Below are positions 12,101-23,915 of a stretch of 64,000 nucleotides of DNA, piece by piece. The notes below the pieces were generated by a model, which made no database searches, was not told where the DNA came from, and saw only the letters and a list, made by a program, of their open reading frames with translations. Positions within the stretch are counted from its first letter, which is position 1, and the number at the start of each line of letters is the position of its first letter. The DNA is taken from NCBI GenBank assembly GCA_018881555.1, contig JACAXG010000055.1:372001-436000 (forward strand), read 5' to 3'. The stretch is from Amblyornis subalaris. Its lineage: Eukaryota > Chordata > Aves > Passeriformes > Ptilonorhynchidae. Position numbers and translations under genes: made by a program.

Positions 12101-13802
12101 GACTAGATCCAATAAATGCTACTTACCAGGGAAACTTGTGAGCCTTTCACTTTAATTGCTGTCATAATTGGTGGAAGTGAGGAAGTGGGTGTGTGAAGTT
12201 ATGGAGGAGGAAATAGGAGGGACCCTAGACTCATACTGCTAACACATCTTCATTTTAATGCAAAAGGTATCAAGAGGAGCTGTATTACTCAGAATTTCTT
12301 TTACAATCTGTTGGTGGGCAGTGGATGTGAACATGCGTTGTAGACTTTTCTAGACAGAGAAATAAAAAGAATCCTCAGATTTCTCCAGGACAATAGAAGC
12401 TACATGTGCTCAATTCAGTGAACGCTGATGTGCAGTAGCACTCCTACTATTCTCTGACCTATCCCAGCCTACATTTTCCATCTCTCTCACGTCGATGCTT
12501 GGGTGGCACTTTAGACATCGCAGCAGCACATGGCCTGTTACTTGATTATTCTTGGTACCTGTAGGGGTCCCGAGAGAGCACATTGAAGCTGGCCACATGT
12601 TAGCCTTCTCTTTGTCTCAGGTGGGTTCACAGTGCATGCTGGCATCTGTGCTGCCATAGTGGTTAAAGGCCCCTCCAAACTGAGCTCCCATTACTAATGG
12701 ATAAGGATATTTTTTTCTTCTCATTTTAGCTGTCTAGAAATGAGGTATCTAATCTAAGCAATTTATCTAGTCAGTGTTACCTGGATATGAGCAATGTGAA
12801 AGAGACACTTCTGAAAGACAATTTGTCTCCTATTGTATTCAGTCATTTGGGGATTAGATGAGTCACCCCTAAGATTTATCAGACCCTTTACAATGATTAC
12901 AAAGGAAACCTATATGACTAACCTAGATTGCGCCACTTTTCAGATGATAAAAGCTTGGAGACAGGAATCCCACCTAACCTGAATGACAGGGAAATCAGTT
13001 GAAAAAGTATTTCAGTGAAGGAAGCTGAAATATAGGGCAGCATAGATGCTAACAAGAAAAACAGTAGAAGTACTAAAACAATAGATCCACATACCATTGT
13101 CGTAAAGTATTGTAAATGAGTTTGTGGTGCAATGAAGCTTTGTTACAAAATACTATACTGTATACCCCAAAAGTGGAGATATTACTTGGCGTGTTGAAAT
13201 TCTTGTGTTTCCACTGAAAAAAAATCCTCGAAGTTAACTGATGTTATTGCTAATTATTATTGATTATTGTTAATTATTAATATTGTTAATTAACTATTAT
13301 GTTAATATATTTTTGTTTTTTATATATGCACTGGTAATGTTCTTCAATATTTTAATGGAGTTGAGCTATGGATGTCAATGTCTAGGCACAATAACTCTAT
13401 GAGCAAATTATCAACTTTACAAATAAACAGAATTCCACTAAGTACAGCAATACTGATTTATGCCAACTGTGATTTTGAAATCTGTATTTTGATGGAAAGC
13501 TTTGAAAAAAAANCCTCCATTATTTAAAAAGTGTAAAGAGAAATCTGAAAACAGAAATAATTGCTCCATTTAACTGTCCAAGATGAAACACAATTGCATC
13601 TTTTCTTCTTTTGTGCATTCTTATTTATAGCACAGAGTAAACAAATGGCATATTGTGTAGCTTCAAATAGTGGCTGACTCTAGTTCAAATAGATGATCTT
13701 GACAGCATGCCCAAAGAAATGTTTCATCTTTACAGTCTAGAAAATGTTTGGTTTCTTCTGTGAACTAAGTTCTCANATAGACACATCTTTTAAATTAGGA
13801 AC
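9156..13802. other. AT-rich unique sequence, no gene recognised
   Basis: No exon, RNA gene or interspersed repeat could be identified. Open frames do not exceed about 63 codons. A C run lies at about 10187-10195. A strongly AT-rich block with repeated TTAATTA/ATTATT words lies at about 13241-13328. Confidence 0.55.
13241..13328. repeat. AT-rich low-complexity block
   Basis: About 88 bases composed almost only of A and T, with repeated TTAATTA, ATTATT and TTAATAT words. It looks like degenerate simple sequence. Overlapping TAAT cores would also match homeodomain sites, but these are expected by composition alone. Confidence 0.5.
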
Positions 13803-13910
13803 ATAGTCTTTATTTCGTTGTGGGTGCATTGTTCAAGCTTTTGGTCCCACANGGAGGACAAGGAGATCTCGGAGAAATGAGCGGGGTGCTGGTTGAACCT
13901 CACTGCTCAT
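13803..13910 (-). other. Possible terminal exon with polyadenylation signal
   Basis: Read on the minus strand, a pyrimidine-rich stretch ends in CTATTTCAG (acceptor AG at 13911-13912). The following frame is open for 25 codons to TGA at 13833-13835 and reads MSSEVQPAPRSFLRDLLVL then, after one ambiguous codon, VGPKA. The other two frames stop within the first few codons. AATAAA follows at 13809-13814, giving a very short 3' UTR. The arrangement fits a last coding exon, but the peptide is unrecognised and upstream exons were not found. It could equally be chance or the end of an old retroelement. Confidence 0.2.
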
Positions 13911-14173
13911 CTGAAATAGAGTGAAAACTGTTAATACAGCTGGAGTGGCTGACTCAGTCCCATGTTTTCAGCTCTAAGAATGGCATTAGCTGCCAGGGCT
14001 GAGAGCAGTAGGCATGACCCAATCCCAAGAATTCCCAGATGAGGCTGTGTGAGCTCTCCAGGTCTGCACCAGAGAGCTGCTGACTGCAGCTGCAGGGTGA
14101 CCAGGTTCGGGCTCTGGCGTTTTGTATGAATGCATGTGAACACACAGGTCTATGAGTTCAGGGAGTATCAACC

Positions 14174-15253
14174 TGTGTTGGTTTTGCAGGGCCTGGTTTT
14201 TGGTAGCAGGGAGGCCACAGAGGTGGTTTCTGTGAGAAGCTGCTGGATACTTCCACCATGTCCAGCGGAGCCAATCCCTGATGGCTCTGATGATGCATGT
14301 GCTGCTGGCCAAGGCTGAGCCAATTACAGATGATGGCAATGCCTCTGTGATAACAGATTGAAGAAGAAATCACAACAAAGTTTGGGCTGCACAGTTGTAA
14401 TTTTCCAGCTAGAGAAGAGTAGGAGTGAGAACATGTGAGAGAAACAACAATGGAGGCAGCAAGGTCAGTGCAGAAGGAGGGGGAGGAAGTGCTCCAGGTG
14501 CCGGAGCCGAGATGTCCCTGCAGCCTGTGGTGAGGACCAGGGTGAAGCAAGTTGTCCCCCTGCAGCCCATGGGGGCCCACGGGGGATGCAGAGATCCCCT
14601 CACAGCCCGTGGGGGAGGTGCCCACGTCGGAGCATGTGGATACCAGCACGCTGTGATCCAGAAGAAGTCCCAGTGGAGAGAGAGGCCTTGCTTCCAGGCT
14701 GGAGCAGCCTGTCCTTGGAGGATTGCACCCTGTGGCAGAGTGACCCACGCCGCAGCAGGTTTGGGAGGACTGTCTGCCCGTGGGATGGGCTCACGCTGCA
14801 GCAGTTTTGGGAGTGCTGCTGCTCGTGAGAGTGGACCCATGCTGGGGAAGTTCACACAGAGCTGTCTCCCGTGGGAGGGACCCCACGGTGCAGCAGGGAA
14901 ACAACTCCTCTCCCTGAGCAGCAGGAGAAACATCTTGGATGATGAACTGACCAAATCCCTCACCCTGTCTCCCTGCGCCATCGGTGGGAAGGAAAGAGGG
15001 GTTAGGGGGAGACAAGGGTGTCTTTANGGGCTTGTTTTACTTTTCATTCTTTTACTCTGATCTTGTTAGTAATAAGTTCGCTTTATAAGCAATTAAGTTG
15101 AGCCTGTTTTGCCCTTGAAGTGTTTTCTCCCCGTTCTTATCTCAACTCATTAACCCTTTGTTAAATTATTTCTCCTCTNTCTAGTTGCAGAGCAGAGTGA
15201 GTGAGTGGGCTTTTCGTGGGTGCCTGGCATTTGGCCTGTGTCAGACCACAACA
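14174..15253 (+). mobile_element. Solo LTR, ERVL-like avian family
   Basis: A 1,080-bp GC-richer block opens with TGTGTTGG and closes with ACCACAACA (TG...CA ends). Its text matches, from memory of avian genomes, an abundant ERVL-like LTR: a GAGAAGCTGCTGGA segment, a GTGAGAGAAACAACAATGG segment near 14436, and a middle rich in GCAGCCC/CCCGTGGG words. A polyadenylation-like AATAAG lies at 15071-15076. Flanking pentamers CAACC (14169-14173) and CAACT (15254-15258) match at four of five positions, consistent with an ERVL-type duplication. No gag, pol or env sequence adjoins it, so it is a solo LTR. Open frames of 190-211 codons on both strands are products of its GC-rich repeats. The family name should be checked. 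Confidence 0.85.
14699..14898 (+). repeat. Degenerate ~46-bp tandem units inside the LTR
   Basis: Four successive units start at 14699, 14751, 14796 and 14842, with a partial fifth at 14888. Each begins with a (C/G)TG(G/C)(A/G)GCAG-like word and ends with a CCCACG/TCACG/CCCATG-like word, with CCGTGGG in between. Unit lengths are about 52, 45, 46 and 46 bases. This is an internal feature of the LTR family, not a separate insertion. Confidence 0.6.
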
Positions 15254-17454
15254 CAACTCCACTAGCAAACTCTGGAAATAAAATACATTCAAGGTGCCTC
15301 CATGTATTAGTCTGTGGATATTTTAAAGTTTGTATCATATTTGTGTGTTTATACCAAATGTGTGAGAGGCACCTAGTTTGGAANGCTACAGACAGTAGAA
15401 TGGAAAATTAAGGACTCCTAGACTTTCCTTTCTTGTGCATTATATTTACAGGTCATTGACTTCCTCTATATATGTGAAATAGTTTGGTCAAATGAATCAT
15501 GTTTTTCAAGCTCTATAAAAAAATAATTTCCTCAAAGCAATTCTGATAGTACATAAGTGTGTGAATAGACAAAATTCTTCTGATAGTTTTCATCCCAAGT
15601 ATCTGTTCTTTTGGTAATGTTCCTCTTCAGTTACAGGGCCAAGGAATCCAAACCTCACATTGTAACAGGCTGCAGCCTGGACACCATCACAGAAACCACG
15701 AGGACAAGGTGTGGACTGAAAGGTGTGTTGGGTTTACAGTAAACTGACAGGATCAGCAACAGGTTCTGCCTGTGACCTTCGTGTCCTGGGCAAACCAACA
15801 GCTGCCAGACCTTGTGTTTTCCACGAATTTTGTAAGAAATGCTGAGCCTGTGATAAATTTAAGTAAAAATTTGACTTATTTTAAATGAATAAATACTCAC
15901 TCCTGTCAGAGTGCTCACTTCAAAATAACTATGAAATGGTACAATATCACACAGTCTGACATTTCAATTTTTGAAAGCATTCAGCTGTTTAATAAAACAC
16001 TAAGGGGCAATATTTTGTCTTCAGATACAATGTTACATTAGCTGTATCATTTAGTTATTAACAGGAGTATATCTATTAAAATGATTTGTTGTGATAGTTC
16101 AGACTATGAGTCACTTTCAGATGCATGGGAAGTCTGTACTAACTGATGTGCTGTTTGAAGGGCAACCAAGTTGTCCACACACTGTGGCACATACAAAATG
16201 TGGCACAGCCTAAAGGGGAAGTTTTAAGCTGTGGATATCTAGTTATTACTGGCCTCAGTTCCACCACATACTGGATTCGTAATTTCAGGATTCTTTCTTA
16301 CTCTTTGACCAGCTCTGTTTTTGCACAAAACTGCTTATGGTTGCTCTCATCCTGATAGCTCCAGTTTTGGCAGCAAGAGTTGGAACCTTTTCACCTCTGA
16401 GGCTCTGGTGACCACTGGCAGCTAAATCAGACCTGACTCCTGTAGATCTGCTCTGACAGAGAGCTAAAACTCTGACAATTTCTTCTAAAAGTACCTAGGG
16501 ATAATCACAATGCATTGTATTAGACAGTGAAGTGCCCAGAATGCACCACAGCCACTGCTTTTCGTTATTAACATAATTTCAGTGTAATGCATGTATGTTC
16601 TTCTGGCACCAAGACGTCAGCTGATGTCAGGTCAGATGAATCAAACCTGCATTTTCAGCCTTTGTAAAGATATGGCCTGATTGCGATTACAGGAATCAAA
16701 AACATATTAGGCTAAATTGTAAGGTGGTGAGTATTATTTTTAGGATGGTCAGTATTTTATTTCATTCAAATTTTTATATTCCAGACATTTTTACAGAACA
16801 GTTTTTCATTCAGTATGCCCACTCAAGAGAGAACAGACTTGCCATTAGCACGTCCTAATTAGGACGGTTTTCTAGTAGATTACAAATGGGACTTTTTAGC
16901 TGAATTATGTACAATAATATTGACTGATTGAGCTCTGCATCTGCCAGTGCAGTCTTTACTGCACTCTCTTTCCCTTGATTTTCTGTAATGTGAGCACTCT
17001 GCAAATAACATCAGTCCCTCTGTTCCTGGGAGGGAACTGACCTGCCTGGGGCTTGTTGAGTTTATCAATGTTTAGGTTGTTTTTTCAGAAACATAATGGC
17101 TGAAACATACTGGCAAGTGTGGCAGATCTGCTGAAAATAATTTACCCACCATGACACAATCGTGTAAATGCTCTTCATCTTCTTGGAAATGGTTTTGGAT
17201 GTATATTGAACTGTGAACCCTATAACATTGATTGTATTTCTGCAGAAAGGATGTGTATTTATCAAACCAGGAACTGAACATTACTCATCTGACTCCTGTC
17301 CTCCTTTTTTCACAAGACCAAACACAGGTCTTGTTTCTCTTCTGTACAAATGTGTATTTAAGCTTTGGAGTTAAATCTAGAAATACAAGGGAAAAAAAAA
17401 ATAAACAGAAAAACACTTGTTGAGTGTTGCCTTTGGATCCATTAATGTTTTGTT
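15254..17454. other. Unique sequence, no gene recognised
   Basis: No coding or RNA gene signal. It contains a perfect 16-bp palindrome with a TAATTA core at 16851-16866 (listed separately). Confidence 0.5.
16851..16866. promoter_or_regulatory. Perfect palindrome with homeodomain-type core
   Basis: CGTCCTAATTAGGACG is a perfect 16-bp palindrome. The centre CTAATTAG is the kind of inverted TAAT pair bound by dimeric homeodomain proteins. Function is inferred from the motif only, with no supporting context. Confidence 0.25.
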
Positions 17455-17630
17455 CAGAATGTTTTGCCCAGAAAAGTTGCAGATTTCCCTTCCATGGAAT
17501 GTTCAAGGCCAGGTTTGATGAGGCTTTGAGCAACCTGGTCTAGCAGAAGGTGTCCCTGCCCATGCAGAGGGTTTGGAACTAGATGATTTTTAAGGTCCCT
17601 TTTAACCCAAATCATTCTATGTTTCTATGA
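17455..17630 (+). mobile_element. CR1 LINE 3'-end fragment
   Basis: The sequence runs through the standard CR1 terminal segment: TTTTGCCCAGAAAAG, GTTCAAGGCCAGG, GAGCAACCTGGTCTAG, AAGGTGTCCCTGCCCATG, then GATGATTTTTAAGGTCCC and the terminal ATTCTATGTTTCTATGA. It covers the last few codons of ORF2 and the short 3' UTR. It is 5'-truncated and intact to its 3' terminus. Confidence 0.93.
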
Positions 17631-20600
17631 AAATGGTCTACGTATGAGGCTTTACCTCAAATTGAAACAGGGACAGTGTATCATACCTACTAGTCAGTAA
17701 GAGAAGAGCCTCAGCCCAAGAGACAGTCCCCACTCCCAAACAGCAGCTATTTTGTCTTGTAAATAGAAAGTGAAATTTCCCCTGAAGACTATAATTATAG
17801 AATCAAATATTAATTACGAAGTTCACTGCGAGAGACTTATCATATAAACCAAAGGCACGAATGTCAGCCAACATGTAATTATAATTGTGAGAATTTGAAA
17901 AGTTATGATCTTCCAATAGCAAATTTGAATCAGTAGGTATAGGGAAGTATTTAGAGGCTTGATTTTTTTTCCGTTTTCCAGCCAGTTTATGTTGATTTCA
18001 TATTCCTGATTTTTAGCATTTACATTTGTTCATCCATTAATAACCTAATTTCATGACTTCATGCACTTCATGTGNGAGGTGACCCTGGGTGAGTGTACAC
18101 AGGGCTGACCAGCAAGCCCTGTGAAGGTTGCAATGCAGACCAGAGACTGTTTTCGTAGGATGCTCTTTGGGACCACAACATACTTACAACATATTCTTCA
18201 TTTTATTTCCTCATTTGAGCACACCATGTTGATTTGACAGGGTACAGCAGGATGGAAATAATTTAGACAAGATGTTGAAGAGTTTTTGCTGTCTGAGTCT
18301 GAAGTTGCCTTTGAGACTGGGCTGGGTTGGTCCCAGCTGCTGCACACTGCTGGCTCACCGGCAGCCAGGGAATGTCCCACAGTGGAGCACACTCAAATCA
18401 TGCTGTTTACTTTAAATATTAACTTCTTGGGGAATGAAAAAAGGTTCAGAGGCAAAGCAAGCTGTGCATAGCCTCTGTTTGATTTGCAACAATTGTACAC
18501 TTTTCCCTTTGCAGTTACTCTGCAGTCTGCGGGTCTGTTAAATCCTGTATTTCTTTGGAAAGCCAGGTGCTCTGCAGCCAAGACAGGGTTATAAATTTAA
18601 TTTGCAGAACAGACAAAGGAGTGATTCAAGACCAATACAGACTGAGAANAAGAGAACAGACGAATGTGAAGTGGACAGGGCATGCTGTAAAGGATGAGGT
18701 GGGAACAGATTTAGTGTTGGCTGGACAACAGGCTGCAGAGAAAAAGTTATTCCATCACCAAGGCAACTAAAAGCCAAGGGAAAAGAATAAGAAGCAGTGA
18801 TAAGTCCTGTGGCCTGACACAAGGATATGTATTCAAGGATGTCCCACAATGCCTGTTTTCATTTGTGTTTTGGATTAGACATTAACTGCAGTTGTTTTAT
18901 CCCTTTCCTGCAGAGCAGTGTTTGCACATCACAGGCTTGTTTCCGTGGACTGATGGATGCTCAGAGCTGGTGGTGAGGTCAGCAGCTCACAGCACCACAT
19001 CCCATCCCAGATGGCAGAGGAAATCTGTGTTATCTATCTGGTAGTACCAAAAGTTTTTATATTTTGTTTCACAGCATCTTTAAAACATTACCTAGGCTTT
19101 ACCTGACTCTTCTCTCCATCTCACCTGTTTCATACATGTATTATTCTAATGATATGAGGTCAGAGTGGCTCCTGTCTTGTGGTGTGCAGGACAAGATGAA
19201 ATGTGAGAAAATTCTGCAGTCAGCAAAATTATGCTGTGAATGATTAGCTGTTTCATCAAGCTTGGTATGTCAGATGGAAATAAAACTGGAAACTGGGCTA
19301 GCAAATGAGCAGGTACTGACTACTGACTTCTGCCAAATACTGGCTACACAATAGGAGAAATCCTATCAGCAGCACTGTGAAGCTGGGTTACAAACCGGCA
19401 GTTGTTTTCCAGCAGACTGAAACACTCTGCAACATTATAATGCTCTATTTACACCCAACCACCCCTGTTCAGGCAAACAAGGTTTTTAAAAACCACATCA
19501 ATGAACCTGGGCCCCGGTGTTATTACATTGAAAACACCATTTTGCCACCTAGTGGTTGTTTCTCCCTTTATGTTTTAGACATGTTTTTGCTTCTCCAACT
19601 TGCATCTTACTGTGCTGTGAGCTAAATATTGTTCAGGCAGACAATTCTTCCAAAAACGCACATAGTAATTTTCCAGAAATGTAGCTACGTGTTCAGTAGA
19701 AAATGAAAGTTTGTTGGAATGAATTAGCCAACTTCTTTATTTTCAGTATTACCTGGCTTGGAAGGTTTCTTAATGTTCCAGATTTGCATTATTTTGTTAG
19801 AGAACAAAGGAATTATTCTTTTAGCTCGGTTGAAGGTTTTCATTAAATGGCATTTTCCAAAGTTCCTCTGCTATGATTTTCAGAGTAGATAGAGGACTTA
19901 ACTCTGTAATACAACTCAGCAGCATTCCCTACCACACANAGGGTTTTGAGACTTGTTGGGCTGCAGGAACAAGGCTGTAGGTGCACTGGTATTTTGAGGG
20001 AGGCAGGTTGCTGCTCTGCAGCCCCGTGAGAAACCCTTCTGAAAGAGCAGGATCTCTAAAAGAAGTCTTTTCAAAACCACGCACTAAGTGTGTGATTTAC
20101 TGCAAGGAGACACTCCCATCTGGGATGTATTTAGGTATAACAAAGCTGTCTTTTGTTTAGCATCTCAGAAACAGCTGTGTTTGTCCATAAGCCAGAGAAC
20201 AAAAATGAGAAATAAGATGAAGGTATATTATGGTGCATTATTTTAGTTCACGTGGTTTGATTTTGATGTTTTCTTCTTGTGAGGTTGCATGGAAAGAACA
20301 TGCTTCCTGAGTGTTTCGCCAACATTTTTTCCATTTGAACCTCTGAAATATATGCCAAAATTCCAGTGATCTTTTCTTTTACTATTGTGGCTCTTATCTA
20401 GCTCAATATTGCTGGTGAAATTATACCTTCACAAGAAGAGTATGGTGTTGGCTAAAGGATAGAACTGTATAGAAAGGAAAACCATTCAAGAACTAAAATG
20501 CTAAGGAAATTATGNACACTTCTTCCCGAGAAAATGGCCTGTTTCTAGGTTTTCTCAGGCAATGGCACCACTTTATGAACTGATGAGGAAGCAGAGAGTG

Positions 20601-21540
20601 TAAAGATCATAGCATTGTGATGGTCTCAGCCTGTGCACTGTTGCACTGTATCAGCTGGGGAGGGGTGGAGGGCACCCTCAGCAAAGGGGGCTCAGGTGTG
20701 TCAGAGCCATCTGGAAAGTGAGGACCATCTACTACACACAAACGTTCAGTCCTCGTTTCTGATCTCCTGCTTATTCACTTACATCATGGCATCCTTGTGC
20801 ATATTCCTTTACAAAAGGACTGAATGGGTTTCCAAGTGAAGCAAATGACTGATCATCTATTGCTATAAAAATCCACCTAAAGTGGCAAAGCTTTCTCTCA
20901 AGGGCTAAGACAGAATTCAGAGGGCAAGAAGACATAGTTTGGAANTGGATGTGAATTGGCACAGGCTGCACTAAATTTTATCAACTTCCTCAAAACATTT
21001 CAAGGTAAAAATATCAAAAAAGATCCTCAGAAAACTCTTTTAACTCATGCTGACAAATATGAATCTTAAAAGGATTTATTGTTCAACTTTTCATATCTCT
21101 CCTCCCTCCCAAAACTTAAAGAATTATATTTATAAATAAAGTCAAAGTCACAGCCGNCTTTATTACTAGCAGACCTCATAGAAAAATACTAATTTAATTG
21201 ACGTTTTAACTTTGGTAAGACTAATGCAGATTTGTAGATGTCCCCAGCAAGGGTGTTTGTGCTATGTTTCTTCAAATGAGTTATTTCATGCTATCTGTAA
21301 GCTGTTAAACAGTGGCTTCTTCCTTGTACGTATATCATCATATGCCAATCGGCTGATATAACTCACTGTTTTACTGTGCATTTGACCCGGGTTGTCATGG
21401 TGTAGAAACCTGAAACTATGACCCTTATTTCTGTCAGCTTCACCTCTTTGGTAAACAGATGGTATTTGGTTTGGCTGAGTGAACTGGGATATTTGTGAAC
21501 TGACTTTAATGATCCATCTGTGCAAGTTGTTTTTCAACAA
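17631..21540. other. Unique sequence, no gene recognised
   Basis: No gene or RNA signal and no interspersed repeat recognised. Open frames do not exceed about 86 codons and often overlap on opposite strands. Confidence 0.5.
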
Positions 21541-21746
21541 ATTATAGGATCATAGGACAATTCAGGTGGGAAGAATCCTCAGGAAATCTCTGGTTTAACC
21601 TCCTCCTCCAGGCAGGTTTAGCTGTAGGGTCAGGCCAGGTTGCTCAGGGTTTTGTCCAGTCAGGTCTTGGAACTCTCCCACAGTGGACATTGAATCCATC
21701 TCTCTGTGAAAGCTCTGCTACTGCTTGATGGTCCTCCCTGAGCACN

Positions 21747-22250
21747 GACTGAGAACAGATGCCTGGGAGACCTGGTCAGTGAAGACTGAGGCAGAGAAAG
21801 CACTGAGTACCTCAGCCTTACCCATGTCTGCTGTCACTAAATCACCTTCCCTTTCAGCAATGGTCTCAGATTTCCCTTGTTCAGCCTTGCAATACTAATG
21901 TAGCAGAGAGATCTCTCCCTTGTCCACCTTGTCACTTGCAGCTCTCAATTCCAGCTGAGCTTTGGCTTTTCCAGCACCATTCCTGGGCTGTTTCTTCCAC
22001 ATCCATAGCATGCCTTTTTGCACTGAAGCTCCATCAGAAGGACCCAGGTCAGCCAAGCCAGTCTCATGTGTCTACTTGTTTTCTTCAATATTACTGTAGC
22101 GGATGATATTGTTGAAGACCTGCCCATTTCCTGAACTCCTTTATCCTTCAAAGATGTCTCCCATGGAATCCCACCTGGTAGTTTCCTAGATAAGTCAAAA
22201 TCTGTTTTCCTGATGTCCAGGGTCTGCATGCTGATACTGTCTTTGCTCAC
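21747..22250 (-). pseudogene. CR1 ORF2 linker-region remnant
   Basis: The minus-strand frame 22250-21945 contains DFDLSRKLPGGIPWE, then KDKGVQE, KTSRHMRLAWLTWVLLMEL and KKACYGC. These match the CR1 ORF2 linker (DF.L.RELVGGIPWE, PAWLNRELLLEL). After a frameshift, the reading continues with KAKAQLELRAA near 21960, then GDLVTADMGKAEVLSAFF and ASVFTDQ near 21850-21770. Similarity stops at an ambiguous base (21746), where the 3' UTR begins abruptly. Confidence 0.85.
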
Positions 22251-22329
22251 ACCTCACGGGATCTTGAACTGCATGATTTTATGTTCACTACTTACAAGGC
22301 TGCCAGTGATTATCCAGAGATACTCAGGT

Positions 22330-22890
22330 AAAGCTCAGTCAGTTCCTACTGTGACTTCCCATGTCTCTGGCTCTGCATCATCCTGAGTTGTCCCATCCAC
22401 TGCCTGTGTTGAGAAGTTACCCCTGAGAATGCTTAGAAACCTCACTGACTGGTTGTGTTCCATAGTTGCCCATCCAGCAGATGTTGGGTCAAGTTCCCCA
22501 TGAGAACCAGGGTGTGTGATCAGAACTACCCTTAAGTTGTTTAAGGAAATCTCTGTCCATTTCTTCATCATAACCAGGGCCTGTAACAACAACCCATCAC
22601 AGTGTCTCCCTTCCCAGCCTCTTCTCTGTTCCTGACCCACAGGCTCTCCACCAGCTGGACATTCATCCCAAAGAAGAGCTCCATAAACCCAAGCTGCACC
22701 TTCACACAGAGGGCAACCCCTTCTCCTTGTTTTCCCTGCCCATATTTTCTGAAGAGTTCACACAATCCTGTTGCTCTCTCCAGCTGTGCAATCTGTTCCT
22801 CCATGTCTCAGTTATTCCAATATTTTTGTGACTCCATGCAGAGTCTTTTCTTCAGCTTCTTCCATACATTGCAGGTCTTCATATACTCTT
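22330..22890 (-). pseudogene. CR1 ORF2 endonuclease-domain remnant
   Basis: Two overlapping minus-strand frames (22804-22568 and 22640-22335) together cover an APE-type endonuclease. GEGVALCVK, LVESLWVR and KGDTVMGCCYRP in the first frame correspond to the family's GGGVALYV, LVESLWVR and GD.VVGVYYRP. The second frame continues with HGELDPTSAGW, where the family has a GDFN catalytic motif, then QSVRFL and NFSTQ. A frameshift near 22570-22640 separates them, and the GDFN motif is damaged. Upstream, the text around 22830 still reads like the ITETW segment. Confidence 0.82.
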
Positions 22891-23039
22891 AAAATTGATG
22901 TCTCTTTACCCGTCTAATTGATTCTGAGGTGTTTTTGTTCCTGCCACCCTTCACCCTTTGCACCCTTTTCTTTCCACCCCTGTTCACTGCTGTCTCCCAA
23001 GGGTTGTTATTTCCATCCCTCACAATTTCTAGGTTAAAG

Positions 23040-23335
23040 CTCACCTCACCAGGTTGGCCAGCATGTGAGCAAACACTCTCTTGCCTGGCTTGATCAGGTG
23101 TATCCCATCTCTCCCTGGCAGTCCTCAGTCTTCAAAAGGGATCCTGTGCTTTTAAAAGCCAAATCCCTTTTGATGACACCGTTTGCACAGCCAGGTGTTG
23201 ATTTGCAGGACCATCTGCTCCTTCGGATGCGTTTCCCCTTCACCAGCGACGCTGAGGAAGCCCCACCTGGGCCCCTGCCCTTTACCCTCANGCCTGGAGC
23301 GAGCCAGGTAGTCAGTCCTGACCACCTGTCAACAA
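23040..23335 (-). pseudogene. CR1 ORF1 esterase-domain remnant
   Basis: Minus-strand translation gives family-like text: DYLARSR near 23320, QINTWLCKRCHQKGFGF near 23180, and PGRDGIHLIKPGKRVF at about 23117-23070. CR1 ORF1 is known to carry an SGNH/GDSL-type esterase domain. Asp (23107-23109) and His (23098-23100) of DGIH match the DxxH block that supplies two catalytic residues in that fold. The nucleophile region would lie upstream and is absent. In-frame stops occur after GFGF and after the final MLANLVR. Confidence 0.8.
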
Positions 23336-23915
23336 TATAAGCAACCTATTTCCTGGCTGAAATTAGATGCTTATACCTGAAACATAACCCAGGTCTAGAT
23401 TCTCTTAAACACACAATTATTATAATTTCATTACATTAAATATTTTTCTGTTTGATCGAGCGTTGAACCTTGGAAAATCAGTTGCTTAGAAGTAGCTACT
23501 ATCATAGAAATCCTTTCAACTTCGATCAAGACATTCATATTTATCACTAGTAATTCATGATAAATTTCTTCTTCTTGTGGATCTTAGGCACAGTATTTCA
23601 GCTATCCCTGTAGACTACAGGCTGGCAAAGTCTATGTATNTCTATATACCTATAGGCTTTTCCAGTGATTTGTTTGTAGAATTCTGTCTTTTGATTTTGG
23701 TCTTACAAAGCAGAGAAATCTCTTCATAAGAAATGACCTTCTGGTGCTGAAATATCTGTTCCTTCAAGAATCTAGGAAAAATTGTCTGTCATGCCTAAGA
23801 ATACTCAAAAGGGAAATTAAATGTTGCCATTGGAGCTCACTTCTTTTATTGGATCTTGCAAAACACTTCTCAAAGAAATCCTCAGTTCCTCCTGTCCTAA
23901 CACTTCATGTTTTTT
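23336..23915. other. Unique sequence between CR1 and LTR
   Basis: AT-rich sequence without a gene or repeat signature. A T run at 23910-23916 abuts the left edge of the following LTR. Confidence 0.5.

Larger units (their letters stand above)
21541..23335 (-). mobile_element. CR1 LINE, internally deleted, keeps ORF1 and EN remnants
   Basis: Read on the minus strand, this 1.8-kb copy contains, in order: the C-terminal part of the ORF1 esterase (about 23335-23040), the ORF2 endonuclease (about 22890-22330), the endonuclease-RT linker (about 22250-21747), and a 3' UTR ending at ATTATAGGATCATAGGACA (plus-strand text at 21541). The reverse-transcriptase domain and the rest of ORF2 are missing between about 21747 and the 3' UTR, so it cannot move autonomously. 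Frameshifts and stops are frequent, so it is old. Keeping 5' sequence is unusual, because most CR1 copies retain only the 3' end. Confidence 0.92.

Noticed and set aside
14158..15060. Several 190-211 codon frames on both strands
   Set aside because: They lie inside the ERVL-like LTR and come from its GC-rich tandem units.
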